NCBI RefSeq assembly: GCF_049445795.1
Contig: NZ_JBMSDT010000005.1
Span: 354,500 to 418,499 of the forward strand
DNA from: Larkinella sp049445795
GTDB taxonomy: Bacteria > Bacteroidota > Bacteroidia > Cytophagales > Spirosomataceae
DNA: 64,000 nucleotides
Direction: 5' to 3'
The notes below the pieces were generated by a model, which was not told the DNA's origin, searched no databases, and saw only the letters and a program-made list of their open reading frames with translations. Positions 34,576-41,516 of this stretch are shown piece after piece; position 1 is the first letter of the stretch; the number at the start of each line of letters is the position of its first letter. The position numbers and the translations under genes were made by a program.

Positions 34576-35373
34576 TTAAAGTTCTATTGTATGCGGTTTT
34601 ACTTCCGGGTCGTGGTTAGCAATAACTTCAATGCAATTCGATTTTTCGCTCATTTCTTTGATCCACCGCAATGATGTCAGCGCTTTTTTCTTGTCGGTTG
34701 TCATTCCGGGTATAATCAATTTGTCCACCGCTTTTTTGGTATAACCGGTGTCCGCACACAACAACACAAATTTTCCATTGTTCTGAATAAGTGTTGAAGC
34801 CATTCCATTCGTGTGCCCTGGTGTATTTACCAAAATAACGGACTTGTCGTCAAACAAATCGTATTCCGAATTTTCAAAGTGGAACGTCTGCACGTTTACA
34901 CCTTGCCACATAAATGGTTTGTAGAGCAACGGGTGTCTTTCGACATCTTTCAGTTCCAGGTCGCTTGTCAGAATCCGTTTGGCTTTACTAACTAATTTCA
35001 GTCCGCTAACGTGGTCGGGGTGCAAATGACTTAAAAACAAATAATCAAGGTCTTCTGGTTTATACCCTAACGTTTCAAGTTGCTCGTGTATGGCTTTTCC
35101 TTGCTGTAAATGAGCCGTAGAAGATATGGAATACAGCCACCCTAAATACTTTTTAGGATTGCTTCTTATCTCTGTGTGCCAACCTGTGTCAATCAAAATC
35201 AACCCTTTTGGGTGTTCAATCAGATACGCCGAAACAGGAACGATCATTTGATGTTTTTTGCTCCGAAAAATTCCTGTGTAGGGTGCAGGGTGTAATGTTT
35301 TTGTGTAATATGGCACAGCCTCATCGAGGTCAATGCTTCCGCAATGCAAAACGTGTATTTTAATCGAGTCCAT
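34576..35373 (-). CDS. Metallo-beta-lactamase-fold hydrolase, acyl-homoserine-lactonase-like
   Basis: A 265-residue cytoplasmic enzyme with the dinuclear zinc motif SHLHPDH (H116, H118, D120, H121), then PGHTNGM, CADTGYT and a final ANHD, which is the set of the AiiA/AttM lactonase group. A Tyr in the N-terminal YYTKTLHPAPYTG and long helical insert are also lactonase-like. Related proteins open homoserine lactones or other lactones; whether it quenches quorum signals is inference. Base composition is much more AT-rich than the flanks. It diverges from the HxlR regulator gene, which probably controls it. Confidence 0.82.
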   Translation of the reverse strand: MDSIKIHVLHCGSIDLDEAVPYYTKTLHPAPYTGIFRSKKHQMIVPVSAYLIEHPKGLILIDTGWHTEIRSNPKKYLGWLYSISSTAHLQQGKAIHEQLETLGYKPEDLDYLFLSHLHPDHVSGLKLVSKAKRILTSDLELKDVERHPLLYKPFMWQGVNVQTFHFENSEYDLFDDKSVILVNTPGHTNGMASTLIQNNGKFVLLCADTGYTKKAVDKLIIPGMTTDKKKALTSLRWIKEMSEKSNCIEVIANHDPEVKPHTIEL

Positions 35374-35384
35374 TTTTGGTGTTT

Positions 35385-35456
35385 AAAAGATATGATGCAT
35401 AATTAGTAGAAAGGAACTTTATCTTTGCTATTCGTTACCTTTTGGATAGTAACTAT
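35385..35456. promoter_or_regulatory. Divergent promoters with a palindromic operator candidate
   Basis: On the plus strand TATCTTTG (35420-35427) is an exact -7 element for the HxlR gene. On the minus strand TATCTTTT (35385-35392) is a near-exact -7 for the MBL gene. ATAGT-A-ACTAT at 35446-35456 is an 11-bp palindrome just before the HxlR start codon, where a dimeric winged-helix repressor could bind. Operator function is inference. Confidence 0.55.
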
Positions 35457-35460
35457 ATAT

Positions 35461-35820
35461 ATGGCAGAAAAAGATTGTAAACAAGACGAGAAACGCTACA
35501 AAGAGCGTGTGATGGCAATAAAAGATGCGATTGAATTATTAGGCGGGAAATGGAAATTTTGTATTCTGTTCAATTTGTACGACTCTGGTACAATGCGGTT
35601 TAAGGATTTGCAGAAAAATTCCGTAGGAATAACGCCAAAAGTACTATCAAATGAATTGCAGGAATTGGAGGAAAATCTAATGATTACCCGAACCGTCAAT
35701 AACACCAAACCTGTTACAGTTTCTTATAAACTCACCGAACACGCCAAAGAAGTTGAACCCGTAATAAATGCTTTAATTAACTTTGGTTTGAAGCATAGAG
35801 ATAAGATACAAGGGAAGTGA
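35461..35820 (+). CDS. HxlR-family winged-helix regulator
   Basis: A 119-residue MarR-like regulator. The ATG at 35461 is chosen since the promoter lies just upstream; the frame itself starts 36 bp earlier. The core reads AIELLGGKWKFCILFNLYDS followed by MRFKDLQKNSVGITPKVLS and VSYKLTEHAKEVEPVI, which is the typical HxlR pattern (GGKW, then RF-x-L, then Y-x-LT). An early Cys (residue 6, in DCKQDEK) could respond to oxidants or electrophiles as in HypR/YodB. It is divergent from the lactonase-like gene and convergent with the AraC gene (6-bp gap). Confidence 0.92.
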   Translation: MAEKDCKQDEKRYKERVMAIKDAIELLGGKWKFCILFNLYDSGTMRFKDLQKNSVGITPKVLSNELQELEENLMITRTVNNTKPVTVSYKLTEHAKEVEPVINALINFGLKHRDKIQGK

Positions 35821-35826
35821 GAAACG

Positions 35827-36735
35827 TTAATTGAATGATTGTCTAAATTCCAATGGTGATTGTTTTGTCTTTGACTTAAATAACTTGCTAAACGATTGTA
35901 GATGTTCAAATCCTAACTCATAAGCAATTTCGCTCACAGTTAAATCCGTAGTTGAAAGCTTTTCTTTGGCTTTTTCAATTAGTTTGTCGTGTATGTGCTG
36001 TTGGGTGGTTTGTCCTGTCAGTGTTTTGAGCAAGCTACGCAAATAGGTTGGTGAAACGTTTAGGTTGTCTGAAATGTATTGAACTTTCGGTAGGCCGTTT
36101 GCTATTACATTATCGTTACTAAAGTAGTCTGAGAGCAGTTTTTCTAATCGGTCAAGAATTTGATGATTGCTTACTTTTCGGGTGATAAATTGTCGTTGAT
36201 AAAAGCGATCAGCATAGTTCAGTAATGTTTCTAAGTGAGATATAATAATATCCTGACTGAATTTGTCAATGTTTGATTGATATTCATTCTGAATGTTTTT
36301 TACGATGTCGTTTATAATAGTTTCTTCTTTGTCAGAAAGAAACAAGGCTTCATTGATGGAATAGTCAAAGTATTCGTATTTATTTATTTTACTGGCTAGT
36401 GATGTCCCCCACAGGAAATCAGGATGTATGAACAACATCCAACCTTCCAAATTTGCAGGCACACCATTTTCCTCACCCCGTAAAATTTGCCCAGGCGACA
36501 GAAACGCCATTAGCCCTTCATCAAAATCATATTTCTGTTGTCCGTAAAAGAGTTTGTCGCAACCCCTTTTTAGTGATATTACATATAGGTCGAATAGCAC
36601 GGCATTTGTATCGGAATAATTTTTCAGCCCGGATAAATCAATCAAGCCAATAAGTGGGTGTTGAGGCTTTGGAAGCCCCATCACACGGTATATTTCCGTT
36701 ACTGATTTTAGTCTATATGGTTTTGAAGTCGGCAT
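35827..36735 (-). CDS. AraC-family transcriptional regulator
   Basis: A 302-residue regulator, AT-rich. The ATG at 36733-36735 is used. The N-terminal half is a cupin-like sensor with PGQILRGEENG, typical of AraC_binding_2-like proteins. The C-terminal double HTH (about 195-300) has YISDNLNVSPTYLRSLLKTL and SEIAYELGFEHLQSFSKLFK, with the final PLEFRQ. A regulator of this type commonly controls a neighbouring SDR; the SDR at 38048 is on the same strand but the IS5-type element now lies between. Nine bases upstream is a small lipoprotein gene. Confidence 0.9.
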   Translation of the reverse strand: MPTSKPYRLKSVTEIYRVMGLPKPQHPLIGLIDLSGLKNYSDTNAVLFDLYVISLKRGCDKLFYGQQKYDFDEGLMAFLSPGQILRGEENGVPANLEGWMLFIHPDFLWGTSLASKINKYEYFDYSINEALFLSDKEETIINDIVKNIQNEYQSNIDKFSQDIIISHLETLLNYADRFYQRQFITRKVSNHQILDRLEKLLSDYFSNDNVIANGLPKVQYISDNLNVSPTYLRSLLKTLTGQTTQQHIHDKLIEKAKEKLSTTDLTVSEIAYELGFEHLQSFSKLFKSKTKQSPLEFRQSFN

Positions 36736-36743
36736 ATTGCAAA

Positions 36744-37103
36744 TTATTTGATATTTACCCAAAGTTCTTCAACATCGAAACGGATATGCGACACCTTCGT
36801 TTTGTTAGGCATGTCAATAATTGTGAAGCTTCCTTCTTTAAGTACTTTCGTGTGTTTTATTAAGTTCTCAAGACTTGTCTTATCTTCTGTTGTCCATTTG
36901 CCATTGCCAAAATTGAACACCTTCTTTTTTTCTATTTTTACTCCATTCAAAGAGTCTTTAAAAGCCAGATTAGAGGTGTTGTAAGAGCTGTCAACCAATA
37001 AGGTGATGGGGCTGCCCGTTTTGTTACTGATGTAAATGGTTTTGGGCGCACCGCAGGACGAAAGTATACCGACAAGGAGTGAGATGGAACCTATAAGTTT
37101 CAT
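36744..37103 (-). CDS. Small lipoprotein of unknown function
   Basis: A 119-residue AT-rich gene. The product starts MKLIGSISLLVGILSSCGAP with lipobox LSSC, so it is a lipoprotein. The mature part has YISNKTGSPITLLVDSSYN, a later KVFNFGNGKW and IDMPNKTKVSHIRFDVEELW. No family is recognised with confidence. It is 8 bp upstream of the AraC gene on the same strand and 70 bp from the IS end, so the IS has landed in its upstream region. Confidence 0.72.
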   Translation of the reverse strand: MKLIGSISLLVGILSSCGAPKTIYISNKTGSPITLLVDSSYNTSNLAFKDSLNGVKIEKKKVFNFGNGKWTTEDKTSLENLIKHTKVLKEGSFTIIDMPNKTKVSHIRFDVEELWVNIK

Positions 37104-37175
37104 TTCATTTTTAGTTTTTCAATACGATAGGAAGATCAACGATGACATTAAATTTCAGCCAGGTGCTAAAACCTA

Positions 37176-38041
37176 AGAAGCTGTTTGAGTTAGCTGGTTT
37201 TTAAACGAGAAAACCGTCAATCGGGGTTAAGTTGTGTGCAACAACCTTATACCTCCGACCTGACGGCCTCTCAATGGCAAGGTATTGAAAAACTTATCAC
37301 CGTCAAACGAAAAAGTATCTGGCCCCTCCAACAGATCGTTGAAGCCATCTTTTACCTGACTAAAAACGGTATTATCTGGCGCGATTTGCCGGAGCGGTTT
37401 CCACCTTGGCAAACCGTTTACTGGTATTTTCGGAAGTGGGCTAAAGACGACACCTGGCTGTTGATCGCCAATGAGTTGACAATGCTTCATCGTCTTAAAG
37501 TCGATCGAAAACCCGGGCCCAAGGTGGCGATTATTGACTCCCAAAGTGTCAAAAATAGCGCAACGGCTACTGAACAGATTGGCTTTGATGGGGGTAAGCT
37601 CATCAAAGGACGTAAACGCTTTCTGATCGTTGATACGATGGGGCATGTACTTTGGACTGACGTGCGACCCGCAAATAGCGCCGACGGAAAAGCGGGAGTA
37701 GTGCTTTGGGAGCAAGCCCGGCTTCTTAATCCGTTGCTGGACGATTTGGTGTTGATCTATGCCGACAGTACGTTTGGTGGTCATTTTAAAAAGCAGTTAG
37801 AAACCTTTTACGACATGAATGTCACTATTTCTCGTTCACCCATCACGGAACAATCTACTGATAAAGAGTTAGTTATCCACAAATGGCGCTGGATAGTCGA
37901 GCGGACTCTTTCCTGGCTGGGGAATAATCGACGCCTGGCTAAAGATTACGAACGAACCATTTTATCAGCTCAAACCTTCATTTGGATTGCCCACATTAGG
38001 CGAACCATAAAAAAGGTTTGGCCTTAACTCAAACAGCTTCT
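37176..38041 (+). mobile_element. IS5-type insertion sequence, apparently intact
   Basis: An 866-bp element bounded by 17-bp perfect terminal inverted repeats, AGAAGCTGTTTGAGTTA at 37176-37192 and its complement at 38025-38041. The flanks carry the dinucleotide TA at 37174-37175 and 38042-38043, consistent with a TA target duplication as in the IS427-like groups. It holds one transposase gene whose stop codon lies in the right repeat. It sits between the small lipoprotein gene and the SDR gene. Confidence 0.9.
37236..38027 (+). CDS. IS5-family transposase (DDE type)
   Basis: A 263-residue transposase starting at a GTG; no ATG is available nearer the left end. The N-terminal DUF4096-like part has ASQWQGIEKLI, FYLTKNGIIWRDLPERFPPW and VYWYFRKW. 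The DDE catalytic residues are in AIIDSQSVKNS, LIYADSTFGG and WIVERTLSWLGN (the Y-(2)-R-(3)-E-like WIVER block). Frame is intact, so the element is probably active or recent. Stop overlaps the right terminal repeat. Confidence 0.93.
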   Translation: MQQPYTSDLTASQWQGIEKLITVKRKSIWPLQQIVEAIFYLTKNGIIWRDLPERFPPWQTVYWYFRKWAKDDTWLLIANELTMLHRLKVDRKPGPKVAIIDSQSVKNSATATEQIGFDGGKLIKGRKRFLIVDTMGHVLWTDVRPANSADGKAGVVLWEQARLLNPLLDDLVLIYADSTFGGHFKKQLETFYDMNVTISRSPITEQSTDKELVIHKWRWIVERTLSWLGNNRRLAKDYERTILSAQTFIWIAHIRRTIKKVWP

Positions 38042-38047
38042 TAAGCT

Positions 38048-38962
38048 TTAAAATTGTACGTTAGCAAGCTCTTGTGATATGTCCCATAGTTTTAACGAGA
38101 CATTTACATCCTCTGCCTGTGCAGGTATTTTTGCGATAGTGGGATATCCTCGGGTTTCACTCATTCTGTTTGGCCCATAATACAAACCTCCCTTAGCCTC
38201 TGGAGAAGTGGCTGCATACAAGGTTGGCAATGCCCCCTGTGCAGGCGGTTGGAACAAAAACGGAAGAAACGTTCTCGCTATACCCGGACCACTCCAACGC
38301 CCTGCACCGGTAAGGAGTAAATTTGTTCGGGAAACACCCGGATGGGCAGCCATACTCGTTATGCCCCAACCCTGCTTCTCACTTTGTCGTTGAAGCTCCA
38401 AGGCAAACATCAAATTAGCGAGTTTTGATTGACCATAAGCTTGCATCGGACTGTAGGTAGATGTAGACTGAAGGTCACCGAAATTAATTTTTCCTTCACG
38501 GTTAGCCACACTTGATACCGTAACAACACGAGCATCTTTTGCTTTGCGTAATAATGGCATCAGTTGAGCCGTCAAGGCAAAATGACCAAGATGGTTTGTG
38601 CCAAACTGTAACTCAAAGCCATCAATGGTTTCAAGGCGTTTAGGTGGCGTCATTACTCCTGCATTATTGATTAAAAGATTGATGGCCTGTCCTTTAGAAA
38701 GCATTCTCGAGGCAAAGGATTTGATGGAAGATAGATCCGCAAGGTCTATTTTTTCAAAACTTACCTTTGCCTTGGGGTTAATCCGATGAATCTTAGCAAT
38801 TGCCTCCGCTCCTTTTTGAGCGTTGCGACCCATCATCACCACATTCCATCCGGCGGATGACAAGGCCAGTGCATCTTCATAGCCCACACCCTCTGTACTT
38901 CCGGTAATTATAGCTAAACCATCTCTTCTGGAAGGAATACTAGCTACTGTCCAATTTTTCAT
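38048..38962 (-). CDS. SDR-family oxidoreductase (retinol-dehydrogenase-like)
   Basis: A 304-residue short-chain dehydrogenase. The ATG at 38960-38962 is used. The cofactor motif is IITGSTEGVGYE (TGSTEGVG at 20-27), followed by NLLINNAGV, the Ser in VVTVSSVANREG and the active site YGQSK; the catalytic set is complete. The YGQSKLANLMFALEL block and the long C-terminus fit the atypical retinol-dehydrogenase/WWOX-like SDRs. Its stop lies only 4 bp beyond the TA duplication of the IS, so the gene just escaped disruption. It is moderately AT-rich and part of the accessory island. Confidence 0.9.
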   Translation of the reverse strand: MKNWTVASIPSRRDGLAIITGSTEGVGYEDALALSSAGWNVVMMGRNAQKGAEAIAKIHRINPKAKVSFEKIDLADLSSIKSFASRMLSKGQAINLLINNAGVMTPPKRLETIDGFELQFGTNHLGHFALTAQLMPLLRKAKDARVVTVSSVANREGKINFGDLQSTSTYSPMQAYGQSKLANLMFALELQRQSEKQGWGITSMAAHPGVSRTNLLLTGAGRWSGPGIARTFLPFLFQPPAQGALPTLYAATSPEAKGGLYYGPNRMSETRGYPTIAKIPAQAEDVNVSLKLWDISQELANVQF

Positions 38963-39102
38963 TTTGTTATCTGTTTTTTGTTGATACAAAGTTGCAGCAA
39001 TGTCAAAAAACAGATTTAGCCTAAAAGCCTTTTGTTGTAGTCAAAAGTGCTTGCCAGGAAAAATAGCCAGCTTGTTTCGGGAGTGGCCAGGCTTTGGATG
39101 AT

Positions 39103-39222
39103 CAGGTCGTTGTGTCCGAGCGATTCCTGAATAACCTTGATGTCAGTACCCGCTTCGTGTAAATGGGTTGCATCGCTATGCCGCAGTTCGTCGTGAATAC
39201 CACTATCGGTTGCAAGGCTGAT
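39103..39222 (-). pseudogene. Tyrosine-recombinase (phage integrase) fragment
   Basis: About 40 codons on the minus strand read like the C-terminal catalytic core of an integrase: DELRHSDATHLHEAGTDIKV then IQESLGHND, against the family H-x-LRHSFATHLLEAG-x-D-x-x-x-I-Q-x-LLGH. The box H-x-x-R and the GH are still there, but nothing upstream or downstream of this block belongs to an integrase and the final Tyr is missing. It is a remnant of a mobile element or XerC/D-like gene. Confidence 0.8.
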
Positions 39223-39245
39223 AAAAATACAAGCTGTACGCTTCT

Positions 39246-39341
39246 GCATTTTATCACCAGCACGCCGTAGCACCGCCCGGGCAGATGATGATGGTGTTCC
39301 GGTAGATTTTTCTTCAGCGGCACGAAAACCGAAAATCTGCA
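39246..39341 (-). pseudogene. Fragment of an alpha/beta hydrolase gene
   Basis: In one minus-strand frame the stretch reads VFVPLKKN then LPGRCYGVLVIK, matching the VFLPAKEK and CPGGGYGVLVIK of the complete hydrolase at 33589. At the DNA level the block ATCACCAGCACGCCGTAGC is shared exactly with about 34240-34255 and the similarity continues for about 80 bp with scattered mismatches. The reading frame changes relative to the integrase fragment beside it. It is a scar of an ancestral homologue. Confidence 0.75.
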
Positions 39342-39505
39342 TCCTGCTCTCAACGGTATTTTACCGGCTTTATCAGGACCGCCAACGAAGTGTTGCATTT
39401 TTTGCAACACTTCACCAATCACCCTCCAATCTACCAAACTCCGCACCAACTCCGTGAATTATTTCGTAATTTCGGTGTTTATCAGATACATCATTTTACA
39501 GACTC

Positions 39506-41401
39506 ATGATTGAAAGGCCCCTAACCGACTGGTTGCCGCTGACGAAACAGGAAGTTGAGAAACGCGGCTGGGATGAAGTGGATATTGTGCTGGTATCAGG
39601 CGACGCGTACGTGGATCACCCGGCGTTTGGCACCGCCGTGATCGGTCGGATCATGGAAAGTGAAGGGTTTCGGGTGGCCATTATCGCCCAGCCCAACTGG
39701 AAAGATGATCTGCGGGATTTCAAGAAATTTGGCAAACCGAAATACTTTTTTGGCGTCACAGCGGGCTGCATGGATTCGATGGTGAACCACTACACGGCCA
39801 ACAAACGCCTGCGTTCCAACGACTCGTACACGCCCGGCGGAGAAGCCGGTTTCCGGCCCGATTACGCCACCATCGTCTACACCAACATCCTCAAAAAGCT
39901 CTATCCCGACGTGCCGGTTTTGCTCGGCGGCATTGAAGCGTCGCTGCGCCGGGTGACGCACTACGACTACTGGCAGGACAAGCTGATGCCGTCGATTCTG
40001 GTCGACGCCGGAGCCGATATGCTCGTGTACGGCATGGGCGAACAACCCCTGCGCGAAATCCTGCGACTGACGCGGATGGGTGTGCCGCTGGCGTCGATGC
40101 GGAACATCAACCAGGTGGCGTTTCTGCACGACGCAAACACCGAACTACGCGAGTATAACAACTGGAATACCGTCGCGCTGGCGAGCCACGAGGAATGCCT
40201 GGAAGACAAGATCAAATACGCGGCCAACTTCAAGATTGTGGAAGTCGAGTCGAATAAATGGCAGGCCAACCGGATTACGCAGCAAGTCGGCGATCAGGTG
40301 CTGGTGATCAACCCGCCGTTCAAGACGATGGACGAAGCCGAGGTTGACAAATCGTTCGATCTGCCGTATACCCGAATGCCGCATCCGAAATACAAAAAGC
40401 GCGGGCCGATTCCGGCCTACGAAATGATCAAGTTTTCGGTGAACATGCACCGGGGCTGTTTCGGCGGTTGTAGTTTCTGCACCATTTCGGCCCACCAGGG
40501 CAAGTTTATTGCCTCGCGGAGCGAAACGTCGGTGCTGAAGGAAGTCGAGGAAATCACGAAACACCCCGAATTCAAGGGTTATATTTCGGATTTGGGCGGG
40601 CCGTCGGCCAATATGTACAAGATGAAAGGCAAAGACGAGTCGATCTGCGCCCGCTGCCAGAGCCCAAGCTGCATTCACCCGGTGATCTGCTCGAACCTCG
40701 ACACCTCGCACAAACCGCTGACGGAACTGTACCGCAAGGTCGACGCCAACCCGAAGATCAAGAAAGCGTTCGTGGGGTCGGGCGTTCGATACGATTTGCT
40801 GGTCGACGATTTCAACAAGAACAACGAAGACGGCAACCACGACGAGTACATGGAGCAATTGGTGACACGCCACGTGTCGGGCCGGTTGAAAGTGGCCCCG
40901 GAGCACACCGCCGACGACACACTGCGGGTGATGCGAAAACCGTCATTCAAGTACTTCAAGCTGTTCAAGAAAAAGTACGACCTCATTCAGCAGAAGCACA
41001 ACCTGAATCAGCCGCTGATTCCGTACTTCATCTCCTCGCACCCCGGCTGCGAAGAAGCCGATATGGCAAACCTGGCCGCCGAAACCAAGGACATGGGCTT
41101 CCAACTGGAACAGGTGCAGGACTTTACGCCCACGCCGATGACGGTGGCCGAAGTGATTTACTACACGGGCGTCCATCCGTACACGCTGAAACCGGTCAAA
41201 ACCGCCAAAACCCGCGACGAAAAACAGGCGCAAAACCGCTATTTCTTCTGGTACAAACCCGAATACAAAGACTGGATTCGGCAGCGACTCACAAAGCTCA
41301 ACCGCCCGGATTTGCTCGAACGGTTGTTGGGTAGCCCGAAAAGCGAAAAAACCGGCAAACCCGGTTTTTCGAGAAATTTTTCGAAGAAGAAAAAGCGGTA
41401 A
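39506..41401 (+). CDS. YgiQ-family radical SAM protein
   Basis: A 631-residue radical SAM enzyme of unknown reaction. The N-terminal YgiQ domain (about 10-290) opens with VDIVLVSGDAYVDHPAFGT and has VTAGCMDSMVNHYTAN and LLGGIEASLRRVTHYDYW, all hallmarks. The 4Fe-4S/SAM motif is HRGCFGGCSFCTI near 315. A second Cys set SICARCQSPSC follows, then VAPEHTADDTLRVM. The C-terminus ends in the basic tail KKKKR. Length is normal. It stands alone and converges on the DPP IV gene with an inverted repeat between. Confidence 0.95.
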   Translation: MIERPLTDWLPLTKQEVEKRGWDEVDIVLVSGDAYVDHPAFGTAVIGRIMESEGFRVAIIAQPNWKDDLRDFKKFGKPKYFFGVTAGCMDSMVNHYTANKRLRSNDSYTPGGEAGFRPDYATIVYTNILKKLYPDVPVLLGGIEASLRRVTHYDYWQDKLMPSILVDAGADMLVYGMGEQPLREILRLTRMGVPLASMRNINQVAFLHDANTELREYNNWNTVALASHEECLEDKIKYAANFKIVEVESNKWQANRITQQVGDQVLVINPPFKTMDEAEVDKSFDLPYTRMPHPKYKKRGPIPAYEMIKFSVNMHRGCFGGCSFCTISAHQGKFIASRSETSVLKEVEEITKHPEFKGYISDLGGPSANMYKMKGKDESICARCQSPSCIHPVICSNLDTSHKPLTELYRKVDANPKIKKAFVGSGVRYDLLVDDFNKNNEDGNHDEYMEQLVTRHVSGRLKVAPEHTADDTLRVMRKPSFKYFKLFKKKYDLIQQKHNLNQPLIPYFISSHPGCEEADMANLAAETKDMGFQLEQVQDFTPTPMTVAEVIYYTGVHPYTLKPVKTAKTRDEKQAQNRYFFWYKPEYKDWIRQRLTKLNRPDLLERLLGSPKSEKTGKPGFSRNFSKKKKR

Positions 41402-41405
41402 CCGA

Positions 41406-41485
41406 TCATCCCGACGGTAGGAGGGATCTTCGAGCGCCCGAAGAATGTCAGTCTCACCCGTAGATCCCTCCTGCCGTCGGGATGA
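41406..41485. repeat. Inverted repeat, family R5, between convergent genes
   Basis: Arms of 24 bp (41406-41429 and 41462-41485), one mismatch, beginning TCATCCCGACGG. The loop includes CTTCG / CGAAG, an inner hairpin. It begins 4 bp after the YgiQ stop and ends 31 bp before the DPP IV stop. Confidence 0.88.
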
Positions 41486-41516
41486 CAAAACGCGCTTATG
41501 ATAGCGCCAAAAATAG

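Noticed and set aside
34240..39330. Direct repeat of about 40 bp (ATCACCAGCACGCCGTAGC...) at both ends of the AT-rich island as possible attachment sites.
   Set aside because: The similarity follows codons of the hydrolase family (oxyanion loop) and extends over about 80 bp with scattered mismatches, so shared ancestry of two genes explains it better than an att site.
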